Source: Rubrivivax sp. (GTDB taxonomy: Bacteria > Pseudomonadota > Gammaproteobacteria > Burkholderiales > Burkholderiaceae_C). From it: DNA of 46,751 nucleotides. Under the pieces are notes generated by a model, which saw nothing but the letters and a program-made list of their open reading frames with translations, was not told the origin of the DNA and made no database searches. Of this stretch, positions 25,852-34,073 are shown in pieces. Within the stretch, counting starts at the first letter, position 1; every line of letters starts with the position of its first letter. The position numbers were made by a program, and so were the translations under genes. The stretch covers positions 1 to 46,751 of the forward strand of contig JAJTDE010000013.1 of assembly GCA_021298085.1 (NCBI GenBank), written 5' to 3'.

Positions 25852-27195
25852 GTGACATTCGCTCGCAACACCGTTCCCCACCCACGCCTGCGCCGCCTGG
25901 CCGCAGGGATTCTGGCCGGGCTGACCAGCAGTGTGCTGGGCCTGGCCGGCACGGCCCACGCCCAGACGGCCACGGCGCCGTCCAACCTGCAGAAGCTGCA
26001 GCAGTTCAAGGTGGCCACAACTGACCTGAACATTCCCGTGGTGCCGCAAAGTGGCGCCAACGCCAACGCCATCCGGGAAAACCTGAAGCGCGTGAAGCTG
26101 CCGCCGGGCTTCAAGATCGATCTGTTTGCCATCGTGCCCGACGCCCGCCACATGGCGGTGGCGCCGTCCACCAACATGCTGTTTGTGGGCACCCGCAAGA
26201 CCACCGTCTGGGCCGTGACCGACCGCAACAGCGACGGCGTGGCCGATGAGGTCAAGAGCTTTGCGCCCAGCCTGCGCTTCACCAACCCCAACGGGGTATG
26301 CTGGACGAAGGACGGCTTCCTGATCGTCGTCGAGCACAACCGGGTGCTCAACTTCCCAGCCGCCGAGTTCTTCTACGAAGGCCCTGACGTGGCCGTCATC
26401 GAGGTGCTGGGACAGGGCAAGCTGATTCCGCCTGAAGAGGAAAGCTTCAACCACGGTGCGCGCACCTGCCGCGTCGGTGACGACGGTAAGCTCTACATCA
26501 CGCTGGGCCAGCCCTTCAACGTGCAGCCCAAGGAAAAGGTCGCCCTGTACGAGCAACTGGGCATTGGCGGCATGATCAGCGTAAACCCCTTTGACGGGTC
26601 CGGCCGAGCCGTGGTGGCCAAGGGCGTGCGCAACAGCGTGGGCATGGACATCAGCCCGCGCGACAAGACCGTCTGGTTCACCGACAACCAGACCGACGGC
26701 ATGGGTGACGAGACGCCGCCCGGGGAACTCAACCGCATCACCCAGCCTGGTGGTGGCGGTGAGCACTTCGGCTACCCGTACATCCATGGCAACTCGGTGC
26801 AGATCGCCGGCACCGCCGCCGCTCCGGACCTGAAAGGCATGGCGCCCCCGGCCAAGTGGACCAAGCCGCAGGTGGAGTTCCCGGCGCACCAGGCGCAGCT
26901 GGGCATGAGCTTCTACAACGGCACGCAGTTCCCTGAGAAGTACCGCGGCGGTATCTTCGTGGCGGCTCACGGCTCCTGGAACCGCACCAAGCCCACGGGC
27001 GCGCTGATCAACTTCATCCCCGTCAAGGCCGACGGAACGGCCGGTGCCAACGAAGTCTTTGCCGAGGGTTGGCTGGACAGCAACGGCCTCTACCGGGGTC
27101 GCCCGGTGGATGTGGCGGTCATGAAGGACGGCTCGCTGCTCATCAGCGACGACTTCGCAGGCGCCATCTACCGCGTCACCTACGCTGCACCATGA
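25852..27195 (+). CDS. Exported PQQ-dependent sugar/L-sorbosone dehydrogenase-like protein
   Basis: A protein of 447 aa from GTG 25852 with GGAG 7 nt upstream. A signal peptide (hydrophobic about 16-33, cut after AHA before QTA) sends it to the periplasm. The rest is a six-bladed beta-propeller of the soluble glucose/sorbosone dehydrogenase family: LPPGFKIDLFAIVPDARHMAV, NGVCWTKDGFLIVVEHNRVL, FNHGARTCRVGDDGKLYITLG, VRNSVGMDISPRDKTVWFTDNQTD (stated as positions about 257-280), GGGEHFGYPYIHG, and FVAAHGSWNRTKPTG. These enzymes oxidise sugars or aldehydes using PQQ. The next gene, overlapping by 4 nt, is a cytochrome c, the likely electron acceptor. The substrate is unknown. Confidence 0.85.
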   Translation: MTFARNTVPHPRLRRLAAGILAGLTSSVLGLAGTAHAQTATAPSNLQKLQQFKVATTDLNIPVVPQSGANANAIRENLKRVKLPPGFKIDLFAIVPDARHMAVAPSTNMLFVGTRKTTVWAVTDRNSDGVADEVKSFAPSLRFTNPNGVCWTKDGFLIVVEHNRVLNFPAAEFFYEGPDVAVIEVLGQGKLIPPEEESFNHGARTCRVGDDGKLYITLGQPFNVQPKEKVALYEQLGIGGMISVNPFDGSGRAVVAKGVRNSVGMDISPRDKTVWFTDNQTDGMGDETPPGELNRITQPGGGGEHFGYPYIHGNSVQIAGTAAAPDLKGMAPPAKWTKPQVEFPAHQAQLGMSFYNGTQFPEKYRGGIFVAAHGSWNRTKPTGALINFIPVKADGTAGANEVFAEGWLDSNGLYRGRPVDVAVMKDGSLLISDDFAGAIYRVTYAAP

Positions 27196-27587
27196 GCCTG
27201 GGACGCAGAGGGGTCGGGGCCTTCAGCCTGACCGCCGCACTGCTGGCCACAGGGGTTGCCACGCTGGTGACCGCGCCCGCAGCGCAGGCGCAGCCTGCCG
27301 CGGGTGCGGCACCCAGCCCAGTCGACGCAGGCCGCCAGCGTGCAGCGGCCTGCGCGGTGTGCCACGGCCAGAACGGGCTGGCGGTCACGCCGGACGCGCC
27401 CCACCTGGCCGGCATGCCGACGGTGTACTTCGTGGCACAGCTGCGGGCCTACCGCAGTGGCGCGAGGCGCCACGAGGTGATGGCGGTGATGGCCCGCAAC
27501 CTCAGCGACGACGACATCCAGCAGCTGGCTGCCTGGTATGCGTCGATCCGCCTGGAGGCCACGCCGCCACCCGCCGGTGGGCGCTGA
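27192..27587 (+). CDS. Periplasmic class I cytochrome c
   Basis: A protein of 131 aa whose ATG overlaps the dehydrogenase stop (ATGA). Signal peptide cut near AQA before QPA. Heme c site CAVCH at about residues 55-59. The later segment MPTVYFVAQLRAYRSGARR followed by MAVMARNLSDDDIQQLAAWYA is typical of the c4/c553 group, with an axial Met in MAVMARNLSD. It probably carries electrons from the PQQ enzyme to a terminal oxidase or another periplasmic carrier. Confidence 0.92.
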   Translation: MSLGRRGVGAFSLTAALLATGVATLVTAPAAQAQPAAGAAPSPVDAGRQRAAACAVCHGQNGLAVTPDAPHLAGMPTVYFVAQLRAYRSGARRHEVMAVMARNLSDDDIQQLAAWYASIRLEATPPPAGGR

Positions 27588-27621
27588 AGCGGCTATGCTC
27601 CACTGACGCGCTTGGCGCAAC

Positions 27622-27652
27622 CGCAGAGGGCCCGGTTCCCGAGCCCTCTGCG
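27622..27652 (+). terminator. Hairpin between the cytochrome c gene and the pqqU-like gene
   Basis: CGCAGAGGGC-N11-GCCCTCTGCG, a perfect 10-bp stem, followed by only a short T-containing stretch (TGTTTG). It may be an incomplete terminator that reduces read-through into the TonB receptor gene or stabilises the upstream mRNA. Confidence 0.5.
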
Positions 27653-27727
27653 TGTTTGCGGAAAGCACGCCATGCCCAACCCACGAGACCCAACACACGA
27701 GACAACTGGCACCCGCCGGGATCTTCC

Positions 27728-29896
27728 ATGACCAGACGGACCTTTCTGCCACGGCCCTCGGCCGTGTGCATCGCCGCGGCACTGTGCGCCTGCATCGGCA
27801 GCAGCGCCCAGGCACAGGCTCCGGCCAGCCCCGCATCGACACCCGCCAGCGAGACCGGCCAGACGGTCACCGTCATCGGCAGCGGCCTGGAACAGCGGCT
27901 GTTCGACACGCCCTACGCGGTCAGCAGCATCAGCGCCGACACCCTGCGCAGCGCCGGGCCGCAGATCAACCTGTCGGAGGCCCTGGCCAGGGTCCCGGGG
28001 CTGGTGGTCAACCTGCGCAACAACTACGCGCAAGACCTGCAGATCAGCTCACGCGGCTTTGGCGCGCGCGCCAGTTTTGGCGTGCGCGGCATCCGGCTGG
28101 TCAGCGACGGCATCCCCGCGGCCGGGCCCGACGGCCAGGGCCAGGTCTCGCACTTCGACATCGCCGGCGCCGCCCGGGTTGAAGTGCTGCGCGGGCCCTT
28201 TTCGGCGCTCTACGGCAGCAGCTCCGGCGGCGTCATTGCGTTGATCAGCCGCACGCCCACCGAAGGCAGCGTGACACTGGACGCCGACGCCGGCAGCGCG
28301 GGCCTGCGCCAGGGGCGCCTGACGGTGGAGTCCCCGCTGGGCGGCGGCTTCAGCCTGCGCGCCAGTGGCTCGACGATGGAGAGCGAAGGTTTTCGGCCGC
28401 AGAGTGCGGCCCAGCGTCAGTTGGGCAACGCCCGCCTGGCCTGGGAACAGGGCAACAACCGGGTCGTGGTGGTGGCCAACGCCCTGAACCAGCCGTCACA
28501 AGACCCGCTGGGCCTGACCCGCGCCCAGTTCGAGGCCAACCCTGACCAGACCACTTCGGTGGCCACCCAGTTCAACACCCGCAAGAATACGCGCCAGGAA
28601 CAGGCCGGCGCCAGCTGGCAGCGGCGCTTTGACGGCGACGGCGGCCTGAGCCGGCTGGCCGTGTCCCTCTATGCCGGGCAGCGCAGCGTCACGCAGTGGC
28701 AGAGCATTGCCGCAGGCACCCAGGCCGCCGCGCGCCACCCCGGTGGCGTGATCGACTTTGACCGGGAGTACCAGGGCGTCGAGCTGCGCAGCCACTGGCG
28801 CTTCGGCAGCACCAGCGCCGTACTCGGGCTGGCGCAGGACACCCAAAACGAACAGCGGCGCGGCTTCGAGAACTTCACCGGCACGGGCGCCGCGCAGCTG
28901 CTGGGTGTCACCGGCCGGCTGCGGCGCGACGAGGATAACCGGGCTGAGACACGCGATGTCTTTGCGCAGGCCGAACAGGCCTTCGGTGAGCACCTCAGCG
29001 CCAGCGCGGGCCTGCGCAGCGGGCGGCTGTCCGTCCGTTCGCAAGACCGCTACCTGGCCAACGGCGATGACTCCGGCGCACTGAGCTTCCGCTACACGCT
29101 GCCGGTACTGGCCCTGCGCTGGCAGCCGAGCCACACGCTGTCGCTGTACGCCAGCGCGGGCAAGGGCTACGAAGCCCCCACGCTCAACGAACTGGCCTAC
29201 CGGCCCGACGGCAACGCCGGCTTCAACACCGCGCTGCAGGCGCAGACCAGCCGGCAGCTGGAGCTGGGGGCCAAGTGGCGCCTGGGCCAGGCCCTGTCGC
29301 TGGACGCCGCGGTGTTTGACGCGCGCACCGACAACGAGATCGGCGTGCAGAGCAACAGCGGCGGCCGCAGCACGTTCCGCAACGTCGGCCGCACCCAGCG
29401 GCGCGGGGCCGAGCTGGCCGTCCAGTGGCAGGGTCAGGGCGCCCTGCAGGCCTGGCGCGGCACGGTGAGCGCCACGCTGCTAAAGGCCACCTACGTCGAT
29501 GGCTTCGTCACCTGTGCTGGCGTGCCCTGCACCACCCCCACGCTGGCCATTCCGGCGGGCAACCGCATTGCCGGCACGGTGCCGCGCAGCGCCTTTGCCG
29601 AGCTGGTGTGGGCGCCGGCGGCGGTCGAGCTGGGGCTGGAGATGCGCGCCCAGGGCCGCCAGCCTGTCAACGACGCCAACGGCGACTTTGCTGGCGGCTA
29701 CGCCCTGCTGTCGGCGCGTGCCCTGTGGCGCACGCCGCTGCTGGGCGGTCAGCTGGAAGCCCTGGCCCGGCTGGACAACCTGGCTGACCGCCGCGTGGCG
29801 GGCAGCGTGATCGTCAACGAGGGCAACCAGCGTTTCTTCGAGCCGGCCGCCGGCCGCAGTGCGCTGCTGAGCCTGCGCTGGCGGCAGCGCTTCTGA
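27728..29896 (+). CDS. pqqU: TonB-dependent receptor closely resembling the PQQ importer PqqU (YncD)
   Basis: A protein of 722 aa. Signal peptide cut after AQA before QAP; TonB box near QTVTVIGS; plug domain; 22-strand barrel ending in Arg-Phe. The plug contains INLSEALARVPGLVV, NYAQDLQISSRGFGARA, FGVRGIRLVSDGIPA, PDGQGQ and EVLRGPFSALYGSSSGGV. The C-terminus contains GSVIVNEGNQRFFEP. As I recall the E. coli YncD sequence, these blocks match it nearly word for word (NYAQDLQLSIRGFG, GVRGIRLYVDGIPA, GSVIVNES). YncD has been shown to import pyrroloquinoline quinone and renamed PqqU. The upstream PQQ-dependent enzyme supports this role. Residue-level ligand contacts were not checked. Confidence 0.8.
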   Translation: MTRRTFLPRPSAVCIAAALCACIGSSAQAQAPASPASTPASETGQTVTVIGSGLEQRLFDTPYAVSSISADTLRSAGPQINLSEALARVPGLVVNLRNNYAQDLQISSRGFGARASFGVRGIRLVSDGIPAAGPDGQGQVSHFDIAGAARVEVLRGPFSALYGSSSGGVIALISRTPTEGSVTLDADAGSAGLRQGRLTVESPLGGGFSLRASGSTMESEGFRPQSAAQRQLGNARLAWEQGNNRVVVVANALNQPSQDPLGLTRAQFEANPDQTTSVATQFNTRKNTRQEQAGASWQRRFDGDGGLSRLAVSLYAGQRSVTQWQSIAAGTQAAARHPGGVIDFDREYQGVELRSHWRFGSTSAVLGLAQDTQNEQRRGFENFTGTGAAQLLGVTGRLRRDEDNRAETRDVFAQAEQAFGEHLSASAGLRSGRLSVRSQDRYLANGDDSGALSFRYTLPVLALRWQPSHTLSLYASAGKGYEAPTLNELAYRPDGNAGFNTALQAQTSRQLELGAKWRLGQALSLDAAVFDARTDNEIGVQSNSGGRSTFRNVGRTQRRGAELAVQWQGQGALQAWRGTVSATLLKATYVDGFVTCAGVPCTTPTLAIPAGNRIAGTVPRSAFAELVWAPAAVELGLEMRAQGRQPVNDANGDFAGGYALLSARALWRTPLLGGQLEALARLDNLADRRVAGSVIVNEGNQRFFEPAAGRSALLSLRWRQRF

Positions 29897-29898
29897 CG

Positions 29899-29937
29899 GC
29901 TGGCCGCCTGGCTCGCACCGCCCGCCAGGCGGCCGGC
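29899..29937. terminator. Strong hairpin between two convergent TonB receptor genes
   Basis: GGCCGCCTGGC-N11-GCCAGGCGGCC, an 11-bp perfect stem extendable by a wobble and two pairs. It lies 3 nt after the pqqU stop and 11 nt before the end of the convergent gene. No T run on either side, so bidirectional termination or 3'-end protection is inferred. Confidence 0.5.
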
Positions 29938-29947
29938 ATCTCACCCA

Positions 29948-32665
29948 TCACTTGAACGAGTAGGCCACGCTGACAAAGCCGGTGCGGCCGCGCGGGTCGG
30001 TGTAGGTGGGGTCGTAGGTCGACAGGAAGTAATAGCTCTGGTTGGAGAACGGCGGCGCCTTGTCCAGCAGGTTCAGCACACCCGCCCGCACGGTCAGGGC
30101 CTTGCGGGGCTTCCACGAGGCGCTCAGGTCCCACAGGCTGTAGGCCTCGACACGCCGCGGGGCGGTGTCGGGCAGGTAGCTGTCGTCGGTGTGGCCGCTG
30201 TAGTGGGTGTTGCCCAACGTGACGCTGATGGCCCCGCGCTCCCAGTCCACGCTGGCGCGGTGGCGCCAGCGCTGGATGACCTGGTCGTTCAGGAAGCGGC
30301 CCACGTTGCTGACAAAGGCTTCCTGGGGGCCAAACTGCCGTTCATAGCGGCTGACATAGCTGCCACTGAGCGACGCGCCGAAGCGACCCATCGGGGTGGG
30401 CTGGCCGCGCCAGCTGGCCTCGATGTCCACCCCCGACGTCTTCAGCGCCCCCTGGTTCTGCTTGCGCAGGATCAGCGTCGGGTACTGGTCAAACGGGTCG
30501 CGGCGGATGAAGGCTGCATACCGCGTCGGGTTCTCCAGGATGGTCTTGCCGGAGAGGTCGCTGATGACATCGGTCTTCTCGATGTGCCAGAAGTCCAGGC
30601 TCAGCAGCGTCTGGCGCATCGGCTCGAAGACGATGCCCATCGAAAACTGCTTGCTCTTCTCGGGCTTGAGCGCGGCGTTGGATTCCTTCTGCGTGGGGTA
30701 TTGGTCAAAGGCGTTGTAGACAGCGTCGTACAGGAAAGCCGGGCTCGTGCCGTAGCTGGTGGGCCGGTAGAGCTCGCTGAAGCTCGGCGCCCGAAAGCCC
30801 GTGCCGGCCGATCCGCGCAGCACCACCTGTGGGCTCAGCTGCCAGCGCAGGCCGAGCTTGGGGTTCACCGTGGAACCCACGCCCTCGTAGCGGTCGGCGC
30901 GCAGCGCCGCCTGCAGCTCCAGCGTCTTCAGCAGCGGGGCATTCAACTCGGCGTACACCGACGCGATGTCGCGGGTGTGGCTGGTGGACGTGAGCGCAGG
31001 GCTGGTGCCGGTGCTGTCGCGGTCACCCGCGATGTTGTTGCTGACCAGCAGGGCCGAGGGCGTGAAGTCCTGCTGCTCGCGCTTGAGGTCAGCCCCCACG
31101 GCAAAACCCACGCTGCGGCCGTCGATCTTGCCCAGCTCGCCGGTGATCTTGGCGTCCAGGCCGGTGGTGCTGCCCGTGCTGCGCCGGGCCACGTCGTCCA
31201 CCCGCAGGGCGGCGATGCGCGCGCGGCCGGCCTCGGTGGAGGCGCCAAAGGGGTTGATCTCGCCGTTGCGCAAGGCGGTGGCAAATTCGTTGAACAGGAA
31301 GTAGCCGTCCACATAACGGTCAGCCACCTTGTTGACGGCGTGGCTGGCTGCCACGGTGTAGTCAAAGCGGCCCAGGCTGCCTTCCAGGCCCAGCACCCAG
31401 CGCTGGCCTTCGCTGGTGACCTCGTTGCTGCGGTTGCCGGCTTCCTTGGCGCGGAAGCGGATCTCGAAGGTGCTGCCGTGGGTCACCGAGCGCGGCAGGT
31501 AGCGGTTGACGGCCGCCCAGGTGACGCCGCTGACGGTGGTGGGGTTGGGCGACAGCACGTACAGCGTCTTGGCATGCGCCGCCAGCACCTCGCCAAACAG
31601 CTGGTGGCCCCCGCCCAGCGCCAGCACACCCCGGCCCAGGAACGAGAGCTTGCTGGCGTCGGGGTAGATCTCGGTGTCGGCCATGTAGTCGTAGCCGCAG
31701 GCCTGCGTGCCGATGACGGTGGTGAACACCGACGCCGGTGGGTTGCAGCCCGGTGCAAACAGGTTGACCGTGCGCTGGTTGTAGGGCACGGCCGCGGTGG
31801 CTCCCGGTGGCGTGAAGCTGTAGCCCGCCGCATTGATGGCCGCCAGCTGCGCGTTGCGGGTGGCCGCCGTGCCCGACAGCCGGATGTTGCCCGGGTAGGG
31901 GCGGCTGCTGAGGTAGTAAGGCACCGTCGCGGCCAGCGGGCGTTGCTGCAGCCATTCACGCTGCGTGCTGCGCAGGCTGTCCAGTTGCTGGATGTCCAGC
32001 ACGCCGAAGACATTGAACCCGTCCTTGGCCACGTCGCCCAGGCCGGCGCTCAGGGTACCGGTGCGCTTGCCCGCACCGCCCTCCTGCGTGGCCGACACAT
32101 AGGCTGCGATGTCCACGCCGCGGTAATCGCTGCGGGTGATGAAGTTGATGACACCGCCGATGGCGTCGGTGCCGTAGATGGCCGAGGCACCGTCCTTCAG
32201 CACCTCCACGCGCTGGATGGCACCGGCCGGGATGGCGTTGAGGTCCACCCCCGCGGCGTCGCCCGGTGAGGCGAAGTTGGCCAGCCGGCGCCCATTGAGC
32301 AGCACCAGGGTGCTGCTGACACCCAGGCCGCGCAGGTTGGCGCCGTTGAAGCCGCGCTGCCCGCCGGTGTTGTCGGTGATGCTGGCGCCGTCGGCCAGGT
32401 TGGCGGAGCTGGCGCTGATGTTGCGCAGCAGCTCGGCGGCGGTGGTCACGCCGCTGCGGTCGATGTCCTCGCGGGTGACCGTCTGCAGCGGCAGCGCGGC
32501 CTCGCCGGCCAGGCGCTTGATGCTCGAGCCGGTGACTTCCACCCGCTGCGGTTCCGGGTTGGCCTGGGCCGTGGCGGCGCCCGCACCGGCCAGGCACAGC
32601 AGCACGCCCACCGCGATGGGGCGCAAGGGATGGGCCGGGGTGCGGCCAAGGCGGGACGAGGGCAT
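29948..32665 (-). CDS. TonB-dependent receptor, candidate importer of cyanophycin fragments
   Basis: A protein of 905 aa. Signal peptide cut near ATA before QAN; TonB-box region PQRVEVTGSSIKR; plug domain (GFNGANLRGLGVSSTLVLLNGRRL, positions about 109-132; QRVEVLKDGASAIYGTDAIGGVINFITR about 151-178); large barrel ending YSFK. The GSSIKR type of receptor is often used for sugars, peptides and other large substrates rather than siderophores. It is transcribed away from the cyanophycinase gene; the 160-nt shared region contains the direct repeats proposed as ArgR sites. Substrate assignment rests only on this context. Confidence 0.85.
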   Translation of the reverse strand: MPSSRLGRTPAHPLRPIAVGVLLCLAGAGAATAQANPEPQRVEVTGSSIKRLAGEAALPLQTVTREDIDRSGVTTAAELLRNISASSANLADGASITDNTGGQRGFNGANLRGLGVSSTLVLLNGRRLANFASPGDAAGVDLNAIPAGAIQRVEVLKDGASAIYGTDAIGGVINFITRSDYRGVDIAAYVSATQEGGAGKRTGTLSAGLGDVAKDGFNVFGVLDIQQLDSLRSTQREWLQQRPLAATVPYYLSSRPYPGNIRLSGTAATRNAQLAAINAAGYSFTPPGATAAVPYNQRTVNLFAPGCNPPASVFTTVIGTQACGYDYMADTEIYPDASKLSFLGRGVLALGGGHQLFGEVLAAHAKTLYVLSPNPTTVSGVTWAAVNRYLPRSVTHGSTFEIRFRAKEAGNRSNEVTSEGQRWVLGLEGSLGRFDYTVAASHAVNKVADRYVDGYFLFNEFATALRNGEINPFGASTEAGRARIAALRVDDVARRSTGSTTGLDAKITGELGKIDGRSVGFAVGADLKREQQDFTPSALLVSNNIAGDRDSTGTSPALTSTSHTRDIASVYAELNAPLLKTLELQAALRADRYEGVGSTVNPKLGLRWQLSPQVVLRGSAGTGFRAPSFSELYRPTSYGTSPAFLYDAVYNAFDQYPTQKESNAALKPEKSKQFSMGIVFEPMRQTLLSLDFWHIEKTDVISDLSGKTILENPTRYAAFIRRDPFDQYPTLILRKQNQGALKTSGVDIEASWRGQPTPMGRFGASLSGSYVSRYERQFGPQEAFVSNVGRFLNDQVIQRWRHRASVDWERGAISVTLGNTHYSGHTDDSYLPDTAPRRVEAYSLWDLSASWKPRKALTVRAGVLNLLDKAPPFSNQSYYFLSTYDPTYTDPRGRTGFVSVAYSFK

Positions 32666-32741
32666 GGGAGGTTCCTGGCGTGAAGGGGTGAGCTCACTCT
32701 AGGGACGCTGCCGGGGCTTGCCTACCGGGTGTCGGAGGCCG

Positions 32742-32778
32742 CGTCGTCTGTGGGCAAATCGGCGTCGCAAATGCCCAA
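32742..32778 (+). promoter_or_regulatory. Tandem ArgR-type half-sites before cphE
   Basis: CGTCGT-N8-AA (32742-32757), N5, then CGTCGC-N8-AA (32763-32778). The repeat period is 21 bp. It matches the direct-repeat pattern reported for the AraC-type ArgR of Pseudomonas (TGTCGC-N8-AA-N5), with C for T at the first position in both halves. It lies between the divergent TonB receptor and cphE, 48 nt before the proposed cphE start. Confidence 0.6.
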
Positions 32779-32825
32779 GTCGGGCAGGACACCCGTGTGG
32801 CTTCAGTGCCAAGATCGCGCCTGCC

Positions 32826-34073
32826 GTGTCGCCACCCTTGTCTGCACACCACCCTCTGCGCCCACTCTGCCTGGCCCTCGCCGTTGCGCTCGGCCTGTGT
32901 GTCACCGCACCGGCCGGTGCGGCCGGGCCCTCACCCAGTGCCCCACCAGCCGGGACGCTGGTCATCCTGGGCGGCGCCGTCAAGGACGACCATGACACGC
33001 TGTGGCAGGCCATCGTGCAGGCCGCGGGCGGCCCGGGTGCGCTGATCCTCGTGCTGCCCACCGCCTCGCAGAACCCCGAGCGGGCGGCCGCGCTGGCCGC
33101 CACGCAGCTGCAGCGGCGCGGCGCACAGACCGAGCTGCTGCCCATCGCACCCCGGTGGCCCGGCAGCAGCGCCGGCGACGCCCGGCAACAGGCCCAGGAC
33201 GCGCGCTGGGTGAACCTGATCGGCAGGGCCCAGGGTGTCTTCATGACCGGCGGCGACCAGGACCGCCTGATGGACGCACTGCGCCCCGGCGGCGGTGTGC
33301 CCTCCCCGGTGCTGCAGGCCATCCAGGCCCTGCTGGCGCGCGGTGGCGTGGTGGCCGGCACCAGCGCTGGCGCCGCGGTGATGAGCGAAACCGCCATCCG
33401 TGGCCTGGACGACCCCTTTGACGCCCTGCGGCGCCCGCTGGACACCCAGGAACTGGGCACCGGCTTTGGCCTGGCGCCGCAGCACGTCGTGACCGACCAG
33501 CACTTCCTCAAGCGCGGCCGGGTGGCCCGCCTCGTGCGGGTGCTGCTGCAAGGCGACCGCAGCCTGGGCCTGGGGGTGGAAGAAGACAGCGCGGCGCTGC
33601 TGCGGGGCCACCGCGTGCAGGCGCTGGGGGCCCGCGGGCTGCTGCTCGTCGACACCACCGAGGCGGTGGTCCAGACCGTGGCACCGCTGCAGGTGCAGGG
33701 TCTGCGCCTGACCTACGTGGACAGGGGCGACCACTTCAACCTGGAGACCCGGCGCATGGAGCCGCCCGCGCACCGCCAGCGGCTGCGCACGGGCCAGGCC
33801 GCGGGCCAGCCCGCCTTCTTTGGCGACATCCTGGGCGACGGCATCATCGTGGGCGCCATGGCCCACGCCGCCGAGGCCGATGGCCGGACGGCGCTGGGCC
33901 TGGCCTGGCGGCTTCAGCAGCCGCTGGGCTTCGAGTGGCGCATCAGTGCCGACGAACAGACCCGCGCCTGGGGCGGCGCCACGCGCGACGACCACAGCAT
34001 CGAACGCCTGCGGCTGGACATCGCCCCGGTGCAGATGGCGCAGCCGGTCTACCGGCCCTGGGTCGCCCCGTGA
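32826..34073 (+). CDS. cphE: Exported cyanophycinase (CphE-like)
   Basis: A protein of 415 aa from GTG 32826. The start is a choice: this GTG gives a clean signal peptide (hydrophobic LCLALAVALGLCV, cut near AGA before AGPS); the frame is open upstream but Arg/Cys-rich. Peptidase family S51: GTLVILGGAVKDD, VFMTGGDQDRLMDAL, the serine nucleophile S180 in VVAGTSAGAAVMSE, and GLGVEEDSAAL. Cyanophycinase cuts the poly-Asp/Arg polymer to beta-Asp-Arg dipeptides. The signal peptide places it in the periplasm or outside, as in extracellular CphE of degraders, so it would attack external polymer. The stop overlaps the argR-like GTG start by 4 nt (GTGA). Confidence 0.88.
   Translation: MSPPLSAHHPLRPLCLALAVALGLCVTAPAGAAGPSPSAPPAGTLVILGGAVKDDHDTLWQAIVQAAGGPGALILVLPTASQNPERAAALAATQLQRRGAQTELLPIAPRWPGSSAGDARQQAQDARWVNLIGRAQGVFMTGGDQDRLMDALRPGGGVPSPVLQAIQALLARGGVVAGTSAGAAVMSETAIRGLDDPFDALRRPLDTQELGTGFGLAPQHVVTDQHFLKRGRVARLVRVLLQGDRSLGLGVEEDSAALLRGHRVQALGARGLLLVDTTEAVVQTVAPLQVQGLRLTYVDRGDHFNLETRRMEPPAHRQRLRTGQAAGQPAFFGDILGDGIIVGAMAHAAEADGRTALGLAWRLQQPLGFEWRISADEQTRAWGGATRDDHSIERLRLDIAPVQMAQPVYRPWVAP

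Noticed and set aside
30191..32269. Long plus-strand frame antisense to the TonB receptor
   Set aside because: His/Gly/Arg-rich translation without any family pattern; it is the shadow of a high-GC gene whose sense frame has clear TonB-receptor motifs.
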